Of a DNA stretch of 64,000 nucleotides, positions 56,704 through 64,000 are shown piece by piece. Position 1 is the stretch's first letter; each line of letters starts with the position of its first letter. The stretch spans positions 806,001 through 870,000 of the forward strand of contig JADKGE010000001.1 in the NCBI GenBank assembly GCA_016717115.1, written 5' to 3'. Source of the DNA: Actinomycetota bacterium (GTDB lineage Bacteria; Actinomycetota; Actinomycetes; S36-B12). A model generated the notes under the pieces. It ran no database searches. It saw only the letters and a program-made list of their open reading frames with translations, and was not told the DNA's origin. The translations under genes were made by a program, and so were the position numbers.

Positions 56704-56712
56704 AGTCCGGGC
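56701..56712 (+). promoter_or_regulatory. -10 box of smc inside the mutM stop, leaderless start
   Basis: TAGAGT at 56701-56706 uses the mutM stop codon as its first half and lies six bases before the GTG of smc. Confidence 0.5.
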
Positions 56713-59700
56713 GTGCACCTGAAGAGCCTGACGCTGAAGGGTTTCAAGTCCTTCGCGTCGTCCACCACCTTCCACTTCGAGCCGGGTGTGACGTGCGTCG
56801 TCGGCCCCAACGGGTCGGGCAAGTCGAACGTCGTGGACGCGCTCGCGTGGGTCATGGGCGAGCAGGGCGCCAAGTCGCTTCGCGGCGGCAAGATGGAGGA
56901 CGTCATCTTCTCGGGCACGGCGGGGCGGGCGCCCCTGGGCCGCGCCGAGGTGGCCCTGACCATCGACAACTCCGACGGGGCCCTCCCCATCGAGTACACC
57001 GAGGTGACGATCTCCCGCACGCTGTTCCGCAACGGCGGATCCGAGTACGCGATCAACTCGGAGCCGTGTCGCCTGCTCGACGTTCAGGAACTCCTCAGCG
57101 ACTCGGGAATCGGGCGCGAGATGCACGTCATCGTCGGGCAGGGTCAGCTCGACACGATCCTGCAGGCGACGCCGGAGGACCGCCGGGGCTTCATTGAGGA
57201 GGCGGCCGGCGTCCTGAAGCACCGCAAGCGCAAGGAGAAGGCCCTGCGCAAGCTGGATGCGATGCAGGCGAACCTGACCCGCCTCCAGGACCTGACCGCC
57301 GAACTGCGCCGTCAACTCAAGCCGCTCGGCCGGCAGGCCGAGGTGGCGCGTCGTGCGGTGGTCATCCAGTCGGAGGTGCGGGACGCGAGGTTGCGCATCA
57401 TGGCCGACGATCTCGTTCAGCTCCGAGGGGCGTTCGCCGCGGAGATCGCCGACGAGACCGCGCTGCGGGAGCGGCAGGCCGCCGTCGACGCCCAACTGTC
57501 CGCCCTACAGGCCGAGGAGCGGGCCGCCGAGCAGCAGGCGGCCCTCGACGCTCCCCGGCTCACGGCAGCCCAGGAGACTTGGTTCGCCTTGAACGGTCTC
57601 CGGGAGCGCTTCCATGGGCTGGTCCAGCTCGCGGCCGAGCGGGTCAAGCACCTGCAGCCCGAGCCCGAGGAGGACTCCGGGCGTGATCCGGAGCAGATCG
57701 AGTCCGACGCTCGGGCCCTGCGCAGCGAGGAGTTCGAGCTCGGCCGCCTGGTCGAGGAGTCCCGTGAGGTCCTTGCCACGTCCGAGGCGGCCCGAGCGGC
57801 CGCGGAGTCCGCGGCCGCGGCTGAGCAACGGCGGATCGCCGAGGCGGAGCGTGCGGCCGCCGACCGCCGCGAGGGGCTGGCCCGACTGACGGGGCAGGTC
57901 AACGCGATCCGCTCCCGGCTGGAGGCCCGAGAGGCGGAGATCGAGCGGCTGTCGGTGCAGATCGCGGAGGCGCGCCAGCGGGGTGCGTCGGCGCAGCAGG
58001 AGTTCCAGAGCATCGAGGTCGACGTCGCTGGACTGGATGCCGGGGAGCTCAGCCTCGACGCCGAGCACGAAGCGGCCGAGCGGGAGCTGGAGCAGGCCGA
58101 CGGAGCCGTCGAGCAGCTGCGTTCCCGCGAGGCCGCCGCGGAGCGGGAGCGCGCCGCGCTGAGCGCCCGCTGCGATGCCTTGAGGATCGGTCTGGAGCGC
58201 AAGGATGCCGGCGCTCGCCTCGTGCAATCGGCCGACCGTGTCGCCGGGGTGCTGGGTCCGTTGGCGACCCTGATTCATGTCGATTCGGGCGCGCAGACCG
58301 CCGTGGCCGCTGCCCTCGGCGACGTTGCCGATGCCGTGGTCGTCTCGGGTGTCGAGTCGGCCATCCAGGCAGTTGTGCTGCTCAAGGACGAGGACGCGGG
58401 CCGCGCCGCCCTCGTCCTCGCGGACTCCGAACGCCCTCGCGCCGACCGCCCCCCCATCCGCGGAGCCGGTCGGCCACTCCTGGAGTTCGTCCACTGCGAC
58501 GAGCTCCTGCGGCCCGTCGTCGATCACCTGCTGGAGCGATGGGCGCTCGTCGACGACCTACGAACGGCCGTCGACCTGCAGCATGCGCATCCCGGCCTCA
58601 GCTTCGTCACCCCGACCGGCGACGTGCTGGCGGCCGGTGTCGTGCATGGCGGTTCGGCGAGCGCTCCCAGCCTCCTCGAAGTGCAGGCCGCGTACGACGA
58701 CACCGCACGGTCACTCGCCGAGGTCGGGCACGAGCTCGACCGCCTCCGCTTCGACATGTCGGCGGCGAAGGCGCGCCAGGCCAAGGCGGCCGATGGAGTC
58801 GAGAGGGCGCTGTCCCGCCTGCACGAGTCGGACGCCCGCATGGCGGCGGTCGCGGAGCAGCTCGGCCAGCTCGGCCAGGTGGCGCGCGCGGCTGGAGCCG
58901 AGGCGGACCGGCTGACGTCGGCACGGTCAGCGGCGCAGACGGCGGCGGCCGACGATCGCGAGCAGCTCACGCACCTTCAGCAGCGGCTCGAGGCGGCCGA
59001 CGCTGCCCCGGACGAGGCTCCCGAGGGTGATCGGCGCGAGGAACTCTCGGCGGGGGCCGTCGCTGCGCGACGCCACGAGGTGGACGCGCGGCTCGCCCTG
59101 CGCACCGCAGAGGAGCGAGTGGCGGCGGTGTCGGCGAGGGCCCAGCAGCTGGAGCGGGCTGCGGCGATGGAGCGCCAGGCGCGTGCCGCGGCCCAGCACA
59201 GACGTGAGCGACGAGCGCGCGAACTCGTGGTGACGGTTGCCGTGCACTCAGGAGCCCGGGTCGCGCTGGAGCGCATCGACGTGTCCGTGGCCACGGCGGG
59301 GCGCGAGCGCACCCTCGTCGAGAGGGCGACCCGGGAGCGCGAGGCGCAGGTGACCCGCGTGCGAGCGGCGCTGCGCGAACTGGCTGCTGAGGCCGACCTG
59401 CTGAAGGACTCGGTGCACCGCGACGAGGTGGCGCGGGCCGAGCAGCGGATGCGCATCGAGCAGGTGGAGGACAAGGTCCTCGAGGACTTCGGCGTGGATG
59501 CCGATGTCCTGCTGGCCGAGTACGGTCCCGACCAGCCCGTGCCGCCGACGCCACCGTCGCCCGGAGACGATGTGCCCGAGGTCGAGCCGGAGCCCTATCC
59601 CTTCGTCCGCGCCGAGCAGGAGAAACGGCTGAGGGCCGCGGAGCGCGACCTTGCCCTTCTGGGCCGCGTGAACCCGCTCGCCCTCGAGGAGTACTCGGCG

Positions 59701-60261
59701 ATGGAGGAGCGACACAACTTCCTCACCGAGCAGCTGGACGACCTGCGCAAGACGCGTGAGGACCTGCTCGACATCGTCAAGGAGGTCGACGCTCGCGTCA
59801 TGCAGGTCTTCAGCGAGGCCTACGCGGAGGTCGAGCGAGAGTTCGAGTCGGTCTTCGCCCGACTCTTCCCCGGAGGCGAGGGGCGCCTGATCCTGACCGA
59901 CCCCACGGACATGCTCAACACCGGAATCGACGTGGAGGCGCGGCCGCCCGGCAAGAAGGTCAAGCGGCTGTCCCTGCTGTCGGGCGGCGAGCGGTCGCTG
60001 ACGGCCGTGGCGTTCCTCGTGGCGCTGTTCAAGGCGCGGCCCAGCCCGTTCTACGTCCTGGACGAGGTCGAGGCGGCCCTCGACGAGGTCAATCTCGGCC
60101 GACTGATCGACATCATCGAGGAGTTGCGGACGTCCTCGCAGCTCATCGTCATCACCCATCAGAAGCGCACGATGGAGATCGCCGACGCCCTGTACGGAGT
60201 CTCGATGCGCGGCGACGGTGTCACGCAGGTGATCGGGCAGCGGCTGCGGGACACCGCCTAG
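56713..60261 (+). CDS. smc: Chromosome segregation protein SMC
   Basis: The 1182-residue ATPase condenses and segregates the chromosome with ScpA and ScpB. Walker A GPNGSGKSN is at residues 31-39, followed by VMGEQGAKSLRGGKM and the first coiled coil (about 165-500). The hinge (about 505-650) has VLGPLATLIHVD and LSFVTPTGDVLAAGVVHGG, and the second coiled coil runs about 660-1000. The C-terminal head has LSLLSGGERSLTAVAFLVAL (signature), FYVLDEVEAALDEVN (Walker B) and ITHQKRTMEIAD. Length is typical. It appears leaderless. Confidence 0.96.
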   Translation: MHLKSLTLKGFKSFASSTTFHFEPGVTCVVGPNGSGKSNVVDALAWVMGEQGAKSLRGGKMEDVIFSGTAGRAPLGRAEVALTIDNSDGALPIEYTEVTISRTLFRNGGSEYAINSEPCRLLDVQELLSDSGIGREMHVIVGQGQLDTILQATPEDRRGFIEEAAGVLKHRKRKEKALRKLDAMQANLTRLQDLTAELRRQLKPLGRQAEVARRAVVIQSEVRDARLRIMADDLVQLRGAFAAEIADETALRERQAAVDAQLSALQAEERAAEQQAALDAPRLTAAQETWFALNGLRERFHGLVQLAAERVKHLQPEPEEDSGRDPEQIESDARALRSEEFELGRLVEESREVLATSEAARAAAESAAAAEQRRIAEAERAAADRREGLARLTGQVNAIRSRLEAREAEIERLSVQIAEARQRGASAQQEFQSIEVDVAGLDAGELSLDAEHEAAERELEQADGAVEQLRSREAAAERERAALSARCDALRIGLERKDAGARLVQSADRVAGVLGPLATLIHVDSGAQTAVAAALGDVADAVVVSGVESAIQAVVLLKDEDAGRAALVLADSERPRADRPPIRGAGRPLLEFVHCDELLRPVVDHLLERWALVDDLRTAVDLQHAHPGLSFVTPTGDVLAAGVVHGGSASAPSLLEVQAAYDDTARSLAEVGHELDRLRFDMSAAKARQAKAADGVERALSRLHESDARMAAVAEQLGQLGQVARAAGAEADRLTSARSAAQTAAADDREQLTHLQQRLEAADAAPDEAPEGDRREELSAGAVAARRHEVDARLALRTAEERVAAVSARAQQLERAAAMERQARAAAQHRRERRARELVVTVAVHSGARVALERIDVSVATAGRERTLVERATREREAQVTRVRAALRELAAEADLLKDSVHRDEVARAEQRMRIEQVEDKVLEDFGVDADVLLAEYGPDQPVPPTPPSPGDDVPEVEPEPYPFVRAEQEKRLRAAERDLALLGRVNPLALEEYSAMEERHNFLTEQLDDLRKTREDLLDIVKEVDARVMQVFSEAYAEVEREFESVFARLFPGGEGRLILTDPTDMLNTGIDVEARPPGKKVKRLSLLSGGERSLTAVAFLVALFKARPSPFYVLDEVEAALDEVNLGRLIDIIEELRTSSQLIVITHQKRTMEIADALYGVSMRGDGVTQVIGQRLRDTA

Positions 60262-60289
60262 TCCGATCCGCCGACTGCAGCGCCCGGCG

Positions 60290-60985
60290 TCAGTGAGCCT
60301 CGGCTGAACGACGCGCGGTGATGCAGTCGGCGAATCCGGTGACGATCAGGGCCTGCGCGAGGATGTACGTCGACATGATCACGACCGATGTCGCGTTCGT
60401 CTCCGAGAGCGGTCCGAAGGCCGTCAGGGCGATGAGCGCATCCGACGCCACGAAAAGTCCCGCGCCGATGGCCACGCGCCACCCCAGCCGCTGCGGCACG
60501 CGGATGACGAGGTCGAGGCCGGCCAGGGCCATCGTGACGAGCACCGCGCTGTAGACCAGCACGGGGATGCGCAGATCGCCGACGCCCCCGCTGACCAGAA
60601 CGTTCATCAGCACCCAGAACGCCACGTAGGGCAGCGCGGCCACCTTCCACGCCCGGACGAGCCCTGGACCCGGCACGCGAGTGAACGCGACGATGAAGCA
60701 GACCTGCATCACGAGGAAGGCAGCGATGCCGCCCATGAAGAAGAGGTCGCCGTCGCCGGACAGCAGCAGATCGCCGAACCAGGCGAACACGAGCCCGACA
60801 GCCAGCCAGATCAGCGCCCGGTCGTAGGAACCCGACTGCCGCATGCGCACCACCAGCCACGCCAGCAGCAGCGGCATCAGGAGAGCCTTGGTCACCGTCG
60901 TGAACGTGGTGGGTCCGACCGCCTCGGAGGCGACGTTGGCCACGCCGACGACGGCGTACGCGATGAGCAGGGCGCGGGCGGGCAT
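60290..60985 (-). CDS. YhhN / lysoplasmalogenase family membrane protein
   Basis: A 231-residue protein with about eight membrane helices (for example VTKALLMPLLLAWLVV, LIWLAVGLVFAWFGDLLLS, FLVMQVCFIVAF). The VTKxLLMPLL and FAWFGDLLL motifs with a downstream aspartate (FVASDALIAL) match the YhhN/TMEM86 family, some of whose members cleave vinyl ether lysophospholipids; in bacteria the role is mostly untested. It lies on the minus strand, convergent with smc and divergent from ftsY. Confidence 0.8.
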   Translation of the reverse strand: MPARALLIAYAVVGVANVASEAVGPTTFTTVTKALLMPLLLAWLVVRMRQSGSYDRALIWLAVGLVFAWFGDLLLSGDGDLFFMGGIAAFLVMQVCFIVAFTRVPGPGLVRAWKVAALPYVAFWVLMNVLVSGGVGDLRIPVLVYSAVLVTMALAGLDLVIRVPQRLGWRVAIGAGLFVASDALIALTAFGPLSETNATSVVIMSTYILAQALIVTGFADCITARRSAEAH

Positions 60986-61038
60986 GGGCTCATCCTGCCC
61001 TTTCGGGGGCGGCCGCGGAGCGTGACAGGATGCCGCCC

Positions 61039-62274
61039 ATGGATTCCGCGCTCATCTATCTCGTCATCGCCATTGCCGTCCTGCTCGTCGGGGTCGTCGG
61101 GTTCGTCGCCCTGCGGCGGGGGGGCTCGGCGGTGGCCCCGGGCAAGCCGCGGCCCGGCATCGACTTCGCCCCCGGCGTCGGCGACGACGACTCCGTGCCG
61201 CGCGACACCCTCCGACGCTCGGTCGACGTCATCGAGGTGGGCGGGCCGCTGGCCGAGCCGATCCCCGAGACGGTCGGCCTGGACGAGGTCGCCGAGGCCG
61301 AGACGGTGTCGGCGGAGGATCTGGAGGGCCTGCTCGAGCTCGAGGTGCCGGAGCCCGCCGCGGGGCGCCTCCAGCGCCTGCGCGCGCGCCTCGCCCGGTC
61401 GCAGAACGCCCTCGGCCGGGGCCTGCTGGCGCTGCTCAGCGGCGAGAGCATCGACGAGGACACGTGGGACCAGGTCGAGGAGACGCTCCTGTCGGCCGAT
61501 CTCGGCGTCGCGCCGACGCAGGAGCTGATCGCCCGGCTGCGCACCCGCGTGAAGGTGGAGGGCACGTCGGACCCCGTGAAAGTGCGGCAGATGCTTCGTG
61601 AGGAGCTGCTGGTCCTCGTGGACCCCACCATGGACCGCACCGTCCGCGCCGAGCGCGTCGATGGGCGTCCCGGCGTGGTTCTGGTCGTCGGCGTCAACGG
61701 CACCGGCAAGACCACCACGACGGGCAAGCTGGCCCGGCTCGCCGTGGCCCAGAACCAGACCGTCGTGCTGGGCGCTGCCGACACGTTCCGCGCCGCCGCC
61801 TCCCAGCAGCTGCAGACGTGGGGCGACCGCGTGGGCGCCGCGGTCGTGCGAGGTCCCGAGGGGGGCGATCCTGCAGCGGTCGCGTTCGACGCCGTCGCAA
61901 CGGGAATGGCGGCCGACGTCGACACGGTCATCATCGACACGGCCGGCCGCCTGCACACGAAGACCGGCCTCATGGACGAGCTCGGAAAGGTGAAGCGGGT
62001 CATCGAGAAGCAGTCACCCATCGACGAGGTGCTGCTCGTGCTCGACGCCACGACGGGCCAGAACGGGCTCGTCCAGGCCCGGGTGTTCGCCGAGGTCGTC
62101 GCCGTGACGGGGATCGTGCTCACCAAGCTCGATGGCACCGCAAGGGGTGGAATCGTCGTCGCCGTGCAACGCGAGCTCGGCGTCCCCGTCAAGCTCGTGG
62201 GACTGGGGGAGGGGCCCGACGACCTCGCGCCGTTCGACGCCCGAGCCTTCGTCGACGCCCTGATCGAGGAATAG
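61039..62274 (+). CDS. ftsY: Signal recognition particle receptor FtsY
   Basis: FtsY docks SRP-bound ribosomes at the membrane. The 411 residues start with an N-terminal membrane helix (LIYLVIAIAVLLVGVVGFVAL), as in actinobacterial forms, then an acidic linker, the N domain (about 110-190) and the GTPase: GVNGTGKTTTTGKLA, DTFRAAASQQLQTW, DTAGRLHTK, TKLDGTARGG and GLGEGPDDLAPF. I chose ATG 61039, seven bases after a CAGGAT box; ATG 61030 would add three residues. Confidence 0.94.
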   Translation: MDSALIYLVIAIAVLLVGVVGFVALRRGGSAVAPGKPRPGIDFAPGVGDDDSVPRDTLRRSVDVIEVGGPLAEPIPETVGLDEVAEAETVSAEDLEGLLELEVPEPAAGRLQRLRARLARSQNALGRGLLALLSGESIDEDTWDQVEETLLSADLGVAPTQELIARLRTRVKVEGTSDPVKVRQMLREELLVLVDPTMDRTVRAERVDGRPGVVLVVGVNGTGKTTTTGKLARLAVAQNQTVVLGAADTFRAAASQQLQTWGDRVGAAVVRGPEGGDPAAVAFDAVATGMAADVDTVIIDTAGRLHTKTGLMDELGKVKRVIEKQSPIDEVLLVLDATTGQNGLVQARVFAEVVAVTGIVLTKLDGTARGGIVVAVQRELGVPVKLVGLGEGPDDLAPFDARAFVDALIEE

Positions 62275-62281
62275 AACGTCG

Positions 62282-62328
62282 GAAACGCGCCGGTAACCTC
62301 CCAGGGTCCTACGTGACCCACTGTTAAC
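62282..62328 (+). promoter_or_regulatory. Possible GlnR binding region upstream of amt
   Basis: GAAAC (62282) is six bases from GTAAC (62293), and GTGAC (62313) is six bases from TTAAC (62324). This resembles the gTnAC-n6-GaAAC boxes of the actinobacterial nitrogen regulator GlnR, which controls amt-glnB operons. The matches are partial. Confidence 0.4.
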
Positions 62329-62342
62329 GTCCGGGCCCTCCA

Positions 62343-62373
62343 GGACACGCACCGGTAACGCCGGGGCGTGTCC
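62343..62373 (+). terminator. Hairpin between ftsY and amt
   Basis: GGACACGC and GCGTGTCC pair, with an inner CCGG/CCGG stem. There is no T-run; it may end ftsY transcription or lie in the amt leader. Confidence 0.4.
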
Positions 62374-62439
62374 GGCGAAACCTCCTTCCGCGAATGTTCA
62401 GAACGCGAGGTGATCATCGCTAATGGAAGGAGATCTCGC

Positions 62440-63753
62440 ATGGAATCTGCACTCAACTCAGGCGACACTGCCTGGTTGCTGACCTCAGCGGCCCTGGTGT
62501 TGCTCATGATCCCCGGGCTCGCCTTCTTCTACGGAGGCATGGTTCGGGTCAAGTCCGTTCTCAACATGCTCATGATGGTGATGGGCGCCCTGTTCATCGT
62601 CGGCGTCCTCTGGGTGCTGTTCGGCTACTCAATGTCGTTCGGGGACTCGTACGGCCAAGCGGGACTGCTGGGCAACGTGACGCAGTACGCCGGCCTGGAA
62701 GGCCTCATGACCGACAACCCTGAGGCGGTCTACCCGGCAATGGCGTTCGTCGCCTTCCAGGCGATGTTCGCCTGCCTCACCGTCGGCCTGATCGCCGGCG
62801 CCGTGGCGGACCGCATGAAGTACGCCGCCTGGCTCGTCTTCGCGGGCGTCTGGGCGATCCTCGTCTACTTCCCGGTCGCCCACTGGGTGTTCAACCTGGC
62901 CGGTGACAACGGTGGCTGGATCTACAAGTACGGCGTGATCGACTTCGCCGGCGGCACGGCCGTCCACATCAACGCCGGCATCGCCGGACTGGTGCTGGCG
63001 ATCGTCGTGGGCAAGCGCCTCGGCTGGCCCAAGACGCCGATGCGTCCGCACAACCTCACGCTGGTGATGATCGGCGCCGGGCTCCTGTGGTTCGGCTGGT
63101 TCGGCTTCAATGCCGGCTCGGCCACCGCGGCGAACAACGCATCGGCGGTCGCCTTCCTCAACACCTTCGCGGCGACGTGCGCGGCAGCCATCGGCTGGCT
63201 GCTCACGGAGAAGTTCCGCGACGGGCATGCCACCTCCCTCGGTGCCGCCTCCGGCGTCGTGGCGGGCCTTGTGGCCATCACGCCTGCCTGTGCGGCCGTG
63301 AGTCCCATGGGCGCCCTGGCCATCGGACTCATCGCGGGTGTGCTGTGCGCGTTGGCCGTTGGGCTCAAGTACAAGTTCAAGTACGACGACTCGCTCGACG
63401 TCGTGGGCGTCCACCTCGTCGGCGGTCTCACCGGCACCCTGCTGATCGGGCTGTTCGCCACGGCGGCCTCCCCGACCGGCATCGACGGGCTCTTCTACGG
63501 CGGCGGCCTGGACCAGCTGGGCAAGCAGTTGGTCGGCGCGGGCGCTGTGCTTGGCTACTCACTGGTCATGACGGCGATCATCGCCCTCATCCTCAAGGCC
63601 GTCATGGGCGTTCGCGTCAGCGACGACGAGGAGATCGGCGGGATCGATCGCTCGGAGCACGCCGAGACCGCATACGAACTGGGCGACACTGGCGGTGGCG
63701 GCGTCTTCGCCGGCATCGGCCATGCTGCCCGTACCAACTCGGAGGTGGAGTAA
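62440..63753 (+). CDS. amt: Ammonium transporter
   Basis: The 437-residue channel has the Amt fold with about eleven membrane helices: LALFFYGGMVR-like start (PGLAFFYGGMVRVKSVLNML), AVYPAMAFVAFQAMFACL, FPVAHWVFN (pore histidine region), DFAGGTAVHINAGIAGLVLA, LLWFGWFGFNAGSA and DVVGVHLVGGLTGTLLIGLF (second pore histidine). It moves ammonium across the plasma membrane. ATG 62440 has AAGGAG seven bases upstream. The stop shares one base with glnB, whose product blocks the channel when nitrogen is plentiful. Confidence 0.95.
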   Translation: MESALNSGDTAWLLTSAALVLLMIPGLAFFYGGMVRVKSVLNMLMMVMGALFIVGVLWVLFGYSMSFGDSYGQAGLLGNVTQYAGLEGLMTDNPEAVYPAMAFVAFQAMFACLTVGLIAGAVADRMKYAAWLVFAGVWAILVYFPVAHWVFNLAGDNGGWIYKYGVIDFAGGTAVHINAGIAGLVLAIVVGKRLGWPKTPMRPHNLTLVMIGAGLLWFGWFGFNAGSATAANNASAVAFLNTFAATCAAAIGWLLTEKFRDGHATSLGAASGVVAGLVAITPACAAVSPMGALAIGLIAGVLCALAVGLKYKFKYDDSLDVVGVHLVGGLTGTLLIGLFATAASPTGIDGLFYGGGLDQLGKQLVGAGAVLGYSLVMTAIIALILKAVMGVRVSDDEEIGGIDRSEHAETAYELGDTGGGGVFAGIGHAARTNSEVE

Positions 63754-64000
63754 TGAAGCTCGTCACCGCAATCATCAAGCCCTTCAAGCTTGAAGACGTC
63801 AAGGGGGCCCTCGAGGGTCGCGGCGTGCACGGCCTGACTGTCTCCGAGGCCTCCGGGTACGGACGTCAGAAGGGGCACACGGAGGTCTACCGGGGGGCGG
63901 AGTACACCGTCGACCTCGTGCCGAAGGTGCGACTCGAGGTGGTCGTCGAGGACGACGTCGTCGGCGACGTGGTCGATGCCATCGTGGGGGCCGCGCAGAC
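63753..64000 (+). CDS. glnB: Nitrogen regulatory protein PII (cut by window edge)
   Basis: The first 82 residues are present: MKLVTAIIKPFKLEDVKGAL, VSEASGYGRQKGHTEVYRG, and the T-loop GAEYTVDLVPK with the modifiable tyrosine. Then comes VRLEVVVEDDVVGDVVDAI. PII senses 2-ketoglutarate, ATP and ADP and binds Amt. The ATG overlaps the amt stop by one base. It could equally be named glnK because of its place after amt. Confidence 0.94.
   Translation, partial: MKLVTAIIKPFKLEDVKGALEGRGVHGLTVSEASGYGRQKGHTEVYRGAEYTVDLVPKVRLEVVVEDDVVGDVVDAIVGAAQ

Noticed and set aside
55414..57495. 693-codon minus-strand frame across rnc, mutM and smc
   Set aside because: It runs antisense to three certain genes and has low-complexity His/Arg/Gly-rich composition.

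Overview
The window is a high-G+C actinobacterial chromosome segment: many GTG/TTG starts, F420-related genes (cofC and a PPOX-type oxidoreductase), the ilv/leu leader peptides typical of actinobacteria, and a gene order that, from memory, follows one block of the Mycobacterium tuberculosis chromosome (ligA, gatCAB, ilvBNC, serA, leuB, gltX, leuCD, hup, cofC, gpsA, ddl, thiL, recG, rsmD, coaD, DUF177, rnc, mutM, smc, ftsY, amt, glnB). The lineage below class level cannot be told from the sequence. Both ends cut genes: ligA at the left, glnB at the right. No gene-free stretch exceeds 300 bases; the longest hold leaders, promoters or hairpins, which are listed.

Layout. 1-2619: end of ligA, a metallo-hydrolase, a decayed copy of the LigA tail, and an HNH/DUF222 gene. 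2707-7553: gatCAB, a 2-hydroxyacid dehydrogenase and a secreted unknown. 7598-18982: branched-chain amino acid block. Two ilvD paralogues in direct orientation flank a four-gene minus-strand operon (sulfurtransferase, broken Gfo/Idh dehydrogenase, D-apionate lactonase-like protein, SDR); then come the ilvB leader and ilvBNC. 19105-25537: secreted EEP-fold protein, serA, and a heterodimeric ABC exporter. 25607-32057: leuA with its leader, a PadR/PPOX pair, a serine hydrolase, leuB and ilvE. 32124-36870: secreted unknown, cimA with its leader, a FAH-family hydrolase and gltX. 36957-40831: tRNA-Gln, tRNA-Glu, an IclR (NdgR-type) regulator divergent from leuCD, and hup. 40842-64000: cofC, plsC, gpsA, a PLP enzyme, ddl, an Lrp-type RAM protein, thiL, rpmB, a DAK2 protein, recG, rsmD, coaD, a DivIVA-like protein, DUF177, rpmF, plsX, an ACP-like protein, rnc, mutM, smc, a YhhN protein, ftsY, amt and glnB.

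How the genes fit together. Nearly all of the valine, leucine and isoleucine pathway is here (ilvB, ilvN, ilvC, ilvD twice, ilvE, leuA, leuB, leuC, leuD, cimA). Three of its transcripts begin with a short peptide rich in the pathway's own product codons: I-L-V-V before ilvB, L-L-L before leuA, I-I-I before cimA. GltX, tRNA-Gln and GatCAB together make the indirect route to Gln-tRNA. PlsX, PlsC and GpsA supply phosphatidic acid synthesis; Amt and PII handle ammonium.

The most unusual part is the cassette at 9331-13687. A protein resembling D-apionate lactonase and a dehydrogenase resembling D-apiose dehydrogenase suggest catabolism of the plant branched sugar apiose. It lies between two IlvD-type dehydratases, and D-apionate is a hydroxylated analogue of the normal IlvD substrate, so one IlvD copy may serve an undescribed apionate dehydratase route. 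The dehydrogenase carries an out-of-frame internal deletion in this sequence. A second genome-level trait is the number of leaderless genes: a TANNNT box 6-7 bases before the start codon and no ribosome binding site.
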